Source of the DNA: Natronoarchaeum philippinense | GTDB taxonomy: Archaea > Halobacteriota > Halobacteria > Halobacteriales > Natronoarchaeaceae | Direction of reading: 5' to 3' | Length of the DNA stretch: 64,000 bases | Assembly: GCF_900215575.1 (NCBI RefSeq) | Contig: NZ_OBEJ01000001.1 | Coordinates: 882,588-946,587 of the forward strand | Shown here: positions 28,404 through 36,392 of the stretch, piece after piece | How positions within the stretch are numbered: the first letter of the stretch is position 1 | Layout: each line of letters begins with the position of its first letter | The notes under the pieces: model-generated | Databases searched by the model: none | The model's input: the letters and a program-made list of their open reading frames with translations, nothing else | What the model was told of the DNA's origin: nothing | Translations under genes and position numbers: made by a program

Positions 28404-29402
28404 CTATTTTATATTGAATTGTTCTGATCGAAGTTCACGCTTTTCACTCTCTGTCCGCGCATCGTAGTGTTTGTCGAGCGTTTTCGGACTCACATTCATT
28501 CGATCTCCGATCAGTTCTTTCCGATGACCCTCGTTGAGCCAATTGGTGATTGCGGCCCGTCGAAGCGAGTGGGGAGACACAGACGATGGACACCGTTGAG
28601 CGTATTTGTAGGAGTTTGCCTCGCAGTCGGAAATCGTCCGTCCATGCGGACAATCTCCTGTATAGTGGCATGGCCGAGTCAACCCGGCAATCTGCTGTCG
28701 TAGCGTTGACCGAGCTGGACGACCCTGCGAAGTTGTGAGTAGAGGGTCCCGTCCGTGATCGTCCGTCACGTCGTGTCGATGCATCTCGAAGTAGTCGTCC
28801 AATATTTCACAGACCCAAGCGTGGAGATTCACCTCTCGATTTGCCTCGACTTTGTTCTTGAGCGGCGTACCCGATTCAGGGCGATGCACGACCTCAATGT
28901 AGTGCTCCTCTGGATAGTAATCGTCAAGATCGAGTGACCGGACCGTTCCGATTCGGAAGCCCGTCGTCCACAGTACGGCAAAGAGTGCGTGGCGGAGCGT
29001 TCCGTACTCGAACTTGTCTAAGTAATCAAGAATCTTCTCCGCAGTCTCCTCGGTGATCATCTCGTCGCGCGCATCGTCGTCGGGATCGGGGATCATCATC
29101 CCCTCAGCAAGACCCTCATCAACGAGTTCCATCGACTCCAACCACCGGACGAATACGCGGATGGTGCAGAGGTTGCCGTAGAGCGTGACTTCGTTGATGC
29201 CCTGCTCTCGACGATACAGTTTGAACTCGTGGAGGTACATCCCGTCGAGTTCCGACACGGCCTCAATGTCCACTTCTTCGGTCCACTCTACGAACGCATT
29301 GAGCGTGTATTTGTGATTGTGATAGGTCGATTCAGCGATCTCCGGTTTTCGTTCTTTCAGGTAGCGATCTACTGCTCCTTGGGGTGAGATGTTTCGCGTC
29401 AT
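28404..29402 (-). CDS. Tyrosine recombinase/integrase (XerC/D-like)
   Basis: This 332-residue site-specific recombinase has an N-terminal SAM-like DNA-binding domain (residues ~8-95) and a C-terminal catalytic domain. The catalytic residues are Arg150 (TTGFRIGTVRSLDLDD), His278-x-x-Arg281 (SPHSLRRAAITNWLNEG) and the nucleophile Tyr313 (LDKHYDART). An insert with four cysteines (Cys245, 251, 260, 271) before the HxxR box could bind zinc, as in many haloarchaeal integrases. I start at ATG 29402 (MTRNISPQGAVDRYL); the frame stays open into the attachment repeat but that part is non-coding. It almost certainly catalysed integration at tRNA-Val. Confidence 0.9.
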   Translation of the reverse strand: MTRNISPQGAVDRYLKERKPEIAESTYHNHKYTLNAFVEWTEEVDIEAVSELDGMYLHEFKLYRREQGINEVTLYGNLCTIRVFVRWLESMELVDEGLAEGMMIPDPDDDARDEMITEETAEKILDYLDKFEYGTLRHALFAVLWTTGFRIGTVRSLDLDDYYPEEHYIEVVHRPESGTPLKNKVEANREVNLHAWVCEILDDYFEMHRHDVTDDHGRDPLLTTSQGRPARSTLRQQIAGLTRPCHYTGDCPHGRTISDCEANSYKYAQRCPSSVSPHSLRRAAITNWLNEGHRKELIGDRMNVSPKTLDKHYDARTESEKRELRSEQFNIK

Positions 29403-29526
29403 GGTATACCGACCCCCCGATCCGAGTGTGCGATCTAGATTTCCACATGACGGTTCTCGGGTTGGAGCTTCTCGCGTCCCCGGCGAAACGGCCGTATTTT
29501 CGGTGTACGGCCCCGTTTCGTCGGGT

Positions 29527-29554
29527 GTCGGCGGTTCGACTCCGCCCCAACCCA
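29527..29554 (+). repeat. attR: right attachment sequence
   Basis: An exact 28-nt copy of the tRNA-Val 3' end. No acceptor 5' strand, D arm or anticodon arm lies upstream, so it is not a second tRNA gene. It marks the right boundary of the integrative element. Confidence 0.8.
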
Positions 29555-29802
29555 CTACGCGTTTTGCGACGAACGAAGGTGAGGAGCAACGCGTAGCGTT
29601 GGGCGGATCGAACCCTAGAAGACGCGCGCAATGAAATGATCACGTCTTCCTCCGGTTCGACTCCGCCCTAACCATATTCTGGCGGCGCAACGCGGCGAGC
29701 GTAGCGAGGAGCCTTCGCCGCCTACTATGGGCTGCGGAGTCGAAGCAGGCGAGTCGCGCGCAGCGGAGCGAGCACGTCTCGACGCGGTTCGACGCCAAAC
29801 CC
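29555..29802. repeat. tRNA 3'-end scars interleaved with hairpins
   Basis: This 29403-29839 gap holds no gene. Beyond attR are two further, degenerate T-arm/acceptor-like copies (29653-29674, GGTTCGACTCCGCCCTAACC; and about 29784-29802). Each is accompanied by an inverted repeat: CTACGCGTT/AACGCGTAG (29555-29563 with 29588-29596), GGCGGCG/CGCCGCC (29681-29687 with 29716-29722) and GCTGCG/CGCAGC (29731-29736 with 29759-29764). The octamer GCAACGCG recurs at 29586 and 29687. This looks like layered integration scars or a tRNA-associated repeat family. Confidence 0.5.
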
Positions 29803-29839
29803 GTCTACATAGGATAATTGTAAATTTCACTAGTGGATA

Positions 29840-31111
29840 CTAATGAAGGTGCGGTTCTAAATCAATTTTATCTGACCATCGGAGATAGAACACCAGATAT
29901 GGATCTGGAATTTCTAAATTTTTCCGATCATCAACCCACTCAAATACGTGCTCATCTCCATTTGATTCAGAAATCCACTTATCAACTCTCTGAATCGCTT
30001 GAGTCAAATTTCCGCTTTGTGGTTTGTTATTATAACAAATATCATCAACTTTTTTAGTGATTTCGGATTGATCAAGAGTGAGTTTTGGCGGGTTAGACGC
30101 AATCACTCGGGCGATCACATCGTAGACATCCCCATTCTGTCTATTCCCAAAATTGAAGATGTTCCGCTGTCCACCGCGCTTTGCCGCACCGCCACTCATT
30201 ATATCATATATTGTTGAATAATCCAGTCCATTCCCCGTTTTACGAAGAACATTTTTTATGTCACTTGATTCTACAGTCATTGGACTCATCTCGTCTTTCT
30301 GATTTAGAACATTAATCTCATTGCAGAGTTCTAAACATAGCTTCTGCATCAGATGTGGTGAGCCAATCGACTCTCGTGCGAGGTTTTGTAACATCAACTC
30401 CGGTGGATGTAAATTCAGTTTTTCGAACCCCTTTTCGCCAATTGACATTAAATCTGAAATGTCCCAATAGTCTAACTTGATAGCATCAATTCGGCCTGAA
30501 AGGTCTGGGTTTGCTCGGATCAGATCATCACTTCGATATGGAATAAACGCTACACAAATAGACATTCCCCGTTCGTATGCATCTTTGATAGATTCAGCAA
30601 TTTCCGCATGAAGTTGTTTATCAATATAATGAGCATCATCAATAAACAGCACAAATTTATTAATATCTACTAAGTCAATCACTTGACTCAAGCCTCTTCG
30701 GTCATAGACTTCAGCCTGTTCAGTGGACTCTTTGTTTCTTTTTGTTCCTCCGGCTCCAATATTCACCACAGGAGTATTGACACCCGCTTTCCCATCTTTT
30801 ATTGCTTCTTCTTCTTCTGATGAAATCTGTTCAGTACTCTGCGGAGCAGTTAATTCATCTAAGGTCTTTGACCACAGATCCTCTGCAGACCCTATATTTG
30901 ACCCATGAACAGTCACTAAATTATATCCTAGTTTCTCAACCACATTATTTAATAACATTGATTTTCCAGATTTGGATGGGCCAGAGAGAGATATAATAGA
31001 GGCAGATCCTTGGAGGCGGAATTGTAAGTCTTGTTCATACTCTCCTTGTTCCCTCTCTACATAGGTATAATCAGGATAGTCGCCGGGTGTAAAAACGTCG
31101 TGAACTAACAT
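29840..31111 (-). CDS. AT-rich P-loop ATPase (AAA/STAND-like), accessory
   Basis: This 423-residue ATPase starts at ATG 31111 (MLVHDVFTPGDYPDYTYVER). Walker A is GPSKSGKSM (residues 44-52), Walker B FVLFIDDAH (153-161), followed by a sensor-like CVAFIPYRSDD and an arginine-finger candidate in LSGRIDAIKL. The C-terminal part ends IPDPYLVFYLRWSD, as in archaeal ATPases with a winged-helix end (COG1672-like). It is AT-rich and lies between integration scars and a normal GC-rich gene. No separate effector domain is visible. Similar solitary ATPases occur in defence islands and plasmids, but a defence role here is only a suggestion. Confidence 0.65.
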   Translation of the reverse strand: MLVHDVFTPGDYPDYTYVEREQGEYEQDLQFRLQGSASIISLSGPSKSGKSMLLNNVVEKLGYNLVTVHGSNIGSAEDLWSKTLDELTAPQSTEQISSEEEEAIKDGKAGVNTPVVNIGAGGTKRNKESTEQAEVYDRRGLSQVIDLVDINKFVLFIDDAHYIDKQLHAEIAESIKDAYERGMSICVAFIPYRSDDLIRANPDLSGRIDAIKLDYWDISDLMSIGEKGFEKLNLHPPELMLQNLARESIGSPHLMQKLCLELCNEINVLNQKDEMSPMTVESSDIKNVLRKTGNGLDYSTIYDIMSGGAAKRGGQRNIFNFGNRQNGDVYDVIARVIASNPPKLTLDQSEITKKVDDICYNNKPQSGNLTQAIQRVDKWISESNGDEHVFEWVDDRKNLEIPDPYLVFYLRWSDKIDLEPHLH

Positions 31112-31185
31112 CGTGTTGGTTCTTAAAGCGAACAATGAATAAATAATTGTCGTGAAATTGGAACACCCCAATTTCGACCGCCCGA

Positions 31186-32187
31186 TCAGTCCGACTCGAA
31201 GCCCCGCGGTTCCTCGCCGAGTCCCAGCCGGTCGTCGGCGTCCGCACGCTCTGCGACGGCGTCAGGCAGCCGCGTTGCGAGCCGGCGGCGTAGCGCCGCC
31301 GCGTCGACCTCCTCGCTGCCCAGCACCGCGAAGCCGGCGAAGATCGTCAGGAAGCCGAGGATCGCCAGCGGCGCGATCGACTCGCCGAGCAGTGCCCAGC
31401 CGCCGAGCGTCGAGACCGCGGGGACGACGTAGAAGATCAGGTTCGCCCTGATCGCGCCGGCCCGGTCGAGCAGCCCGAAGTAGGCAATGTAGGCGACGGC
31501 GCCGGCGAAGAGGCCGACGTACGCCAGCGCCAGCACGGCCTCCGGCGTCCAGACGATCGCGGCCGGAGACTCGCCGGCACCGAGACTGAGCGCGTGCGAC
31601 AGCGCAGCGCCGAGCGGCAGGCCCCACGCGGTCCGAACGGTGCTCGACAGCGTGCTCTCGGCTCGGCGGATGAGGACGCTCCCGAGCGCGCCGCTGACGG
31701 CGCCCGCGAACAGGAACAGCTTGCCGACGCCGCCGTCGACCAGCATCGCAAGCGAGGGATCGACGACCAGCGCGACGCCGACCAGTCCCAGCACCATCCC
31801 GACGGCGCCGCGGGCCGAAAGCCGTTCGTCGGCCAGCAAGACGGCGGCGAACACGGGCGTGAGGATCGGGTTGAGGCTGAACACGATCGCGCCGACGGCG
31901 CTGGTGGCGTACTGCTGGCCGACGAACAGCAAGGCGTTAGCCAGTCCGATCGCCAGCACGCCGGTGGCGACGATGCCGACGGCGTCGCCGCGGGTGCGCG
32001 GAATCAGTCCCTCGCGGTCGGTCGTCGCCACCGCGAACGCCGCCAGCGCGACGGCAGCAACGTCGAAGCGCAGCGCGACGAACAGCAGCGGCGGGAAGTA
32101 GGACAGCCCGGCCTTCGCGGCGACGAACGTGCCGCCAAAGAGGACGCTTGCGGCGACGAAGGCGAGGATCGTCCGGCGGTCGGCCAC
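31186..32187 (-). CDS. EamA/DMT-family transporter
   Basis: This ~333-residue ten-helix membrane protein consists of two EamA repeats (for example SVLFGGTFVAAKAGL and PAVSTLGGWALLGESIAPLA). Such drug/metabolite transporters usually export amino acids or other metabolites. A GGAGGTG Shine-Dalgarno lies nine bases before the GTG at 32187, so I prefer that start over the GTG at 32199, which overlaps the ribosome-binding site. It is divergent from an HTH regulator at 32414, likely its controller. Confidence 0.8.
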   Translation of the reverse strand: MADRRTILAFVAASVLFGGTFVAAKAGLSYFPPLLFVALRFDVAAVALAAFAVATTDREGLIPRTRGDAVGIVATGVLAIGLANALLFVGQQYATSAVGAIVFSLNPILTPVFAAVLLADERLSARGAVGMVLGLVGVALVVDPSLAMLVDGGVGKLFLFAGAVSGALGSVLIRRAESTLSSTVRTAWGLPLGAALSHALSLGAGESPAAIVWTPEAVLALAYVGLFAGAVAYIAYFGLLDRAGAIRANLIFYVVPAVSTLGGWALLGESIAPLAILGFLTIFAGFAVLGSEEVDAAALRRRLATRLPDAVAERADADDRLGLGEEPRGFESD

Positions 32188-32301
32188 GATTACGCCCACC
32201 TCCGTGTGATTGCGGGACCGAGCACCGAACGAAGAAGCGTCGGTGCGCGAAGTGAGAGACTCATCTTACATATCGGTAGGAGATGCGGGCATATAGTTTC
32301 G

Positions 32302-32364
32302 TTCAGAAAGTATTTCACGGCAAGAAATTCAGAAAGTGGCGCGCGGTCGTTGCACGTAGTGCAA
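32302..32364. promoter_or_regulatory. Direct repeats and 15-nt palindrome between transporter and regulator
   Basis: The divergent intergenic region has two exact copies of TTCAGAAAGT (32302-32311 and 32328-32337, 26 bp apart) and a perfect palindrome TTGCAC-GTA-GTGCAA (32350-32364). These are good operator candidates for the adjacent HTH protein. Binding is inferred from symmetry and position. Confidence 0.5.
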
Positions 32365-32413
32365 TCGTTTCAGCGTGCGAAAGGAGTATAGGGCGACGTG
32401 ACCGAGGTCCGAT

Positions 32414-33208
32414 ATGGAATCCGCGTTAGAGGAGATCGAGTTCCTCGCGCTCTCGTCGAACCGCGTCGAAGTGCTTGGCCACCTCGCGTCGGGCCGTCAC
32501 ACCCGAACCGAGCTGGCCGACGCCACCGGCGCCTCGCAGGCGACGCTGGGGCGGATTCTGGGCGATTTCGAGGACCGGTCGTGGGTCCGCCGCGAGGAGG
32601 GCCAGTACGTCGCCACGGCGACGGGACGGCTCGTCGCCGAGGGCTTTACCGACCTGCTCGATATTCTCGAAACCGAGAGCGAACTGCGCGATATCGTTCG
32701 GTACCTGCCGACTCACGCGATGGACTTCGATCTGCAGCATCTGGCCGACGCCACGATCACCGTTCCGAGCCAGACGCGGCCCAACGCGCCGGTTCAGCGG
32801 CTGCTCGATCTCGAACGGTCCGCCGACGAGATTCGGGCGTTCTCCCACGCGTTCAACGAACAGAGCCTCGCGGTGATCGAAGATCGGGTGACGGCCGGCG
32901 AGCAGACGTTTCGGGTCGTTCTCTCCCAGAGCGCGGTCGACGCGCTGGCGGGCAGTGCGGATCTTCGACAGCGGCTGGCGTCGCTGCTCGACGCCGACGA
33001 CGCCGCCGTTCGGGTCCGAGAAGACGGCATCCCGCTCGCGGTGACGATCGCCGACGATGTCGTGCATCTACTGCTGCGCGACGAGAACGGCGTCCTGCAG
33101 GCGTCGGTCGACACCGACGACGCCGCCGTCCGGTCGTGGGCCCACGACACGTTCGATCACTACTGGCGGGCGGCGACGCCGCTGTCGGTCGAAGAGTTCG
33201 AAGAATAG
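32414..33208 (+). CDS. Winged-helix regulator with FilR1-like C-terminal domain
   Basis: This 264-residue protein has an N-terminal winged HTH (residues ~8-75: SSNRVEVLGHLASGRHTRTE, then SQATLGRILGDFEDRSWV). A linker leads to a C-terminal sensor domain resembling the methanogenesis-regulator (FilR1/DUF1724) type common in haloarchaeal regulators (FNEQSLAVIEDRVTAGEQTF; TIADDVVHLLLRDENGVLQA). It is divergent from the DMT transporter across a region with palindromes, so it may control that transporter and itself. It ends five bases before a convergent glycosyltransferase gene. Confidence 0.75.
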   Translation: MESALEEIEFLALSSNRVEVLGHLASGRHTRTELADATGASQATLGRILGDFEDRSWVRREEGQYVATATGRLVAEGFTDLLDILETESELRDIVRYLPTHAMDFDLQHLADATITVPSQTRPNAPVQRLLDLERSADEIRAFSHAFNEQSLAVIEDRVTAGEQTFRVVLSQSAVDALAGSADLRQRLASLLDADDAAVRVREDGIPLAVTIADDVVHLLLRDENGVLQASVDTDDAAVRSWAHDTFDHYWRAATPLSVEEFEE

Positions 33209-33213
33209 CGGGC

Positions 33214-34311
33214 TCAGTCGGTGTGCTCGCGCTCGGAGAACTTGCGCGCGCCGGCTGGTTCTGCTGTCGCATCCGCGGCCAGCGTCACCTCGCGGTAGAG
33301 CTCTTCGAGGCGGTCGAGCGTGTGGGAGATGGAGTACTCCTCGACGGCGCTGCGCGTGTCCCGCGAGTCTGTCAAGCACGACTCGACGGCCGCGGCCATG
33401 TCGTCGAGGTCGTCGTACTCGAACCGGACGCCGTTGTCCCGTTGGATCGTCGTCTCGAACGGCGCGGCGTCGGTCGCGGCCACCGGCGTGCCACAGGCGT
33501 TCGCTTCCAGCGTGGATAGCCCCAGCGTGTCGGCTGTCGAGGCGGTGACGAAGGCGTCGATCGACGAGTAAAACGTCGGCAAATCCTCGCGGGGCAGAAA
33601 GTCCTTGAACTCGACGTTGTCGGGCGCCCGATCTTCGAGCTTCGACCGACACGGCCCCTCGCCGACGATGACGAACTGCTGGTCGGGCAGTCGCTCGGCC
33701 AGCTCGACGACTCGATGGACGTTCTTCTCGCCGCTGATCCGGCCGCTGTAGCCGACGACCGATCGGTCGGGATACCAGTCCTCTTCGGTCGGCTCGAAGA
33801 AATCGAGGTCGATGCCGACCGGGAGCTGGACGTGGTCCACGTCGCGCTCGATGCGCTCGGTCGAGGCGGTCACGGCGTCGAAGCTATCCAGCAGGGAGTT
33901 CTCCCACGGGACGTACGCCGAGGCCAGCATCGAGCCGAGACGCTCCGATTTGACGCTCTGGGGGAAGTACTCTTCGAGCGGTGTGTGGTGGGTGTAGATC
34001 GACGGCACGTCGTTTTTCCACGCGTACAGTCGCCCGAGAATGCCGACCGGTGCCGGGCCGTGGCAGTGGACTACGTCCAGTTCGGGGAGCGTCGACAGAC
34101 GGACGAACAGTGGGACGCGATAGCCTCTGTAAAACGGGTTCGGGACAGAGGGGACGGGAATCTCGCGGTCGCCGGGCTCGTAGTCGCCGTCGGGGTAGAC
34201 GACGTACACCTCGTGACCGTCCTGCTCTAGCTTCTCGCGCCAGTGTTTGATCGTGTAGGTCACCCCGTCGATCTCGGGAAAATAGCTGTCGGTGAAAAAT
34301 CCGATCTTCAT
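33214..34311 (-). CDS. GT4-family glycosyltransferase
   Basis: This 365-residue retaining glycosyltransferase has a GT-B fold. It begins MKIGFFTDSYFPEIDGVTYT, contains DVVHCHGPAPVG and YTHHTPLEEYFP, and has the donor-binding half VVGYSGRISGEKNVHRVVEL and the E-x7-E motif region (TADTLGLSTLEANACGTPVAA). It is similar to phosphatidylinositol mannosyl/diacylglycerol glucosyltransferase-type enzymes, suggesting glycolipid or surface-glycan synthesis. A second GT4 gene starts almost immediately upstream (one base apart), so they form an operon. Confidence 0.85.
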   Translation of the reverse strand: MKIGFFTDSYFPEIDGVTYTIKHWREKLEQDGHEVYVVYPDGDYEPGDREIPVPSVPNPFYRGYRVPLFVRLSTLPELDVVHCHGPAPVGILGRLYAWKNDVPSIYTHHTPLEEYFPQSVKSERLGSMLASAYVPWENSLLDSFDAVTASTERIERDVDHVQLPVGIDLDFFEPTEEDWYPDRSVVGYSGRISGEKNVHRVVELAERLPDQQFVIVGEGPCRSKLEDRAPDNVEFKDFLPREDLPTFYSSIDAFVTASTADTLGLSTLEANACGTPVAATDAAPFETTIQRDNGVRFEYDDLDDMAAAVESCLTDSRDTRSAVEEYSISHTLDRLEELYREVTLAADATAEPAGARKFSEREHTD

Positions 34312-34312
34312 A

Positions 34313-35284
34313 TCAAATCAACTCCTCGTACAGCGTTCGCAGCTGCTCGGACGTGTTCGAGAGGGCGAACTGCTCGCTCGTGTCGGCGGCGTTTTCACCG
34401 AGTTGGTGTCGTAGCTCTGGTTGTTTCAATCTATCTAACTGGGCGCGGAACTCGCCGTCGGTCTTGAGACAGTCGTGGCCGTCTTCGAGCCACTGGAACG
34501 TGTCGATGTCCCGAACGACGACCGGCTTGCCGGCGGTCATCGCCTCCAGCAGCGCGATGCCTTCGTTTTCCTCGTGGGTCGGGAAGAAGAACACGTCGCC
34601 GGCGGCGAAGGCGCCGCGGATGTCGTCGATGAAGCCGGGGAACGTGCAGTTATCGGGCGACTCCCGGATCAACTGCTTCGTCTCGCGGCCCTTCAAGGAA
34701 AGTTCGAGCGGCCCGAACCACGCGAAGTCCAGTTCGGGCATCTCCCGGGCGGTCTCGACGAACGTCTCCAAGCCCTTGCGCTTGATCACGTGGCCGACCT
34801 GAAACACGGTCGGCTCCGAGAGGTCGTAGCGCTCGCGGTACTCGGCTTCGAGCGATTCGAATCCCTCTAGTTTCTCGCGGTCGACGCCGTTAGAGATCAC
34901 GGTCGTCGGCGTGTCGGTGTACGACCGGAGCAAGTTCTGGTTGTATTCGGAGGGACAGATCAGCCGGTCGCCGAGCGCGTACGCCCGGCGGAGGTACGGC
35001 CGAAGCGGTTTGGCTAGCGCGTTCGTAAATCGGAAGCTGTCCCCGAAGTCCTCGGCGGTGACGTGGGTGTGGATGACGACCGGCACGTCGTTGCGCCGGG
35101 CTCTGACGGCATGGGCCACCGATCGGGGCCCCATCAGATTGAGATGGAGCACGTCGGCCGACAGCGTCGGCTCGACGGTGTAGTCGATCCCTTGGCGGTC
35201 GAGCATCTTGCGCTGGTGACGGACCGACTCGGCGATGCCGCCAGTGATCGAATCCGAGAACTCGAAGTAGTGGCTGACCTTCAT
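34313..35284 (-). CDS. GT4-family glycosyltransferase
   Basis: This 323-residue GT-B enzyme has the haloarchaeal-type start MKVSHYFEFSDSITGGIAES and HTHVTAEDFGDSFRFTNALA. The nucleotide-sugar half has VFQVGHVIKRKGLETFVETA and the acidic E-x7-E region THEENEGIALLEAMTAGKPVV. It is shorter than many GT4 proteins but complete. It is one base from the downstream GT4 gene and 49 bases from a sulfatase-like gene upstream, forming a three-gene block for surface or lipid glycosylation. The acceptor is unknown. Confidence 0.85.
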   Translation of the reverse strand: MKVSHYFEFSDSITGGIAESVRHQRKMLDRQGIDYTVEPTLSADVLHLNLMGPRSVAHAVRARRNDVPVVIHTHVTAEDFGDSFRFTNALAKPLRPYLRRAYALGDRLICPSEYNQNLLRSYTDTPTTVISNGVDREKLEGFESLEAEYRERYDLSEPTVFQVGHVIKRKGLETFVETAREMPELDFAWFGPLELSLKGRETKQLIRESPDNCTFPGFIDDIRGAFAAGDVFFFPTHEENEGIALLEAMTAGKPVVVRDIDTFQWLEDGHDCLKTDGEFRAQLDRLKQPELRHQLGENAADTSEQFALSNTSEQLRTLYEELI

Positions 35285-35333
35285 TTCGATCCCTCCGGGC
35301 GGTGAGCGACGGCATCCGCCGACGCGGAGCTGG

Positions 35334-36200
35334 CTACTTGTCGACTTCGAGCCACGGAACCTCCATCAGCGCGGGGATGTGCGTCTCGATGTGATGTTCC
35401 CAGACGCCCTCCTCGCCGAAGGCCTCTCCGTGGTCCGCGGTGACGACGACATCGCCGTCGAGTTCCTCGACGAGGTCCTCGACTTCCTCCAATGCGATCC
35501 GGAGGTTCTCCTCGTAGTACGACATCGCCGTCGCGCGGGTGCCGTCCCGGAGCAGACTCACGGGGTCGAGTTCGAGCCACAGTCCCGCCTTCATCGCAAA
35601 CTGGCTCTCTTCGAGGACGCTCTCGACTTTCGGACGGACGGTGTTGCCGATCGACGACAGGATGCCGCCGCCGCTGCCATCCTCGCCGGACTCTTCTTCC
35701 TCCTGTCGCCGGATGCCCTTGCGGATCTGCTTGAGCTTCTGGCCCTTGCCGCGCGTGAGATACGGTGCGTGGGGCTGCATGAAGTGGATCACCGTCCGGT
35801 CAGCCTCCTCGACGGCGTCCTGATTCTGGCGGAACGCGTTAGTCATGCTCTCGGGTGGCACCGTGCCCAGATCGTCGTCCCAGCCGGTCTTCCAGACGTC
35901 GAACACGTTCGAGATGTGATTCGATGCCGTCCACTCGTAGTCACAACTGGCACCCCACTTGAGTTCGTTCAGCGGGATGCCCAGATCGTTGATAAAGGGG
36001 TTCGAGGAGAAGTAGGCGATGTCGTGATCGCCATCGAGCGTGCGATAAGCCCACTCGGGCGTCGAGGAGCCCTTGCTCCAGCGCTTTTCGAGCGACCCGT
36101 CGAGATAGTCGTCGTAGACGTCACTGAAGACGTCGTACCGGGCCGCGTCAAGTACAATGCAGTAGTCCCACTCTGATTCGAGGAAGCGCTGGTCCTGCAT
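35334..36200 (-). CDS. Sulfatase/alkaline-phosphatase superfamily protein
   Basis: A 288-residue protein with the early metal-binding Asp in CIVLDAARYDVF (residues 14-25), a nucleophile region KGSSTPEWAYRT (residues 43-54) and the late metal site VVVTADHGEAFGEEG. The canonical sulfatase CxPxR box is absent; a Ser or Thr would act instead. A charged insertion (EEEESGEDGSGGG) interrupts the middle. It lies next to two glycosyltransferases and faces an arylsulfotransferase-like gene, suggesting work on sulfated or phosphorylated surface glycans. Substrate unknown. Confidence 0.75.
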   Translation of the reverse strand: MQDQRFLESEWDYCIVLDAARYDVFSDVYDDYLDGSLEKRWSKGSSTPEWAYRTLDGDHDIAYFSSNPFINDLGIPLNELKWGASCDYEWTASNHISNVFDVWKTGWDDDLGTVPPESMTNAFRQNQDAVEEADRTVIHFMQPHAPYLTRGKGQKLKQIRKGIRRQEEEESGEDGSGGGILSSIGNTVRPKVESVLEESQFAMKAGLWLELDPVSLLRDGTRATAMSYYEENLRIALEEVEDLVEELDGDVVVTADHGEAFGEEGVWEHHIETHIPALMEVPWLEVDK

Positions 36201-36392
36201 CAGTCGTCGGAAGATTCGAACGTAGCTCTATATGCTTTCCGATACGTTCGACGGGCGGTAGAGCGTATCAAACGGGTTGCTATCGCCGGTACGTGCAGTG
36301 TTGAGAAAGCACAACTCCTATTGTGCCGACATTGGAACACCGAGTATGGACAGGTCTGCTGTGAATCGACGTGCGGCGACGCGAGGAGTACC

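Larger units (their letters stand above)
27268..29554. mobile_element. Small integrative element in tRNA-Val
   Basis: About 2.3 kb is bounded by exact 28-nt direct repeats (27268-27295 and 29527-29554), the left one being the 3' end of a tRNA gene. Inside are a tyrosine recombinase (28404-29402) and one AT-rich membrane-protein gene (27569-28339). The base composition drops sharply compared with both flanks. No replication or capsid gene is present, so it is either a minimal or decayed provirus/plasmid-type element. The 27296-27568 stretch contains no convincing gene. Confidence 0.75.

Noticed and set aside
29470-29554. A second tRNA-Val gene at the right attachment copy
   Set aside because: Only the T arm and 3' acceptor strand are present; no D arm, anticodon arm or 5' acceptor strand can be drawn upstream.
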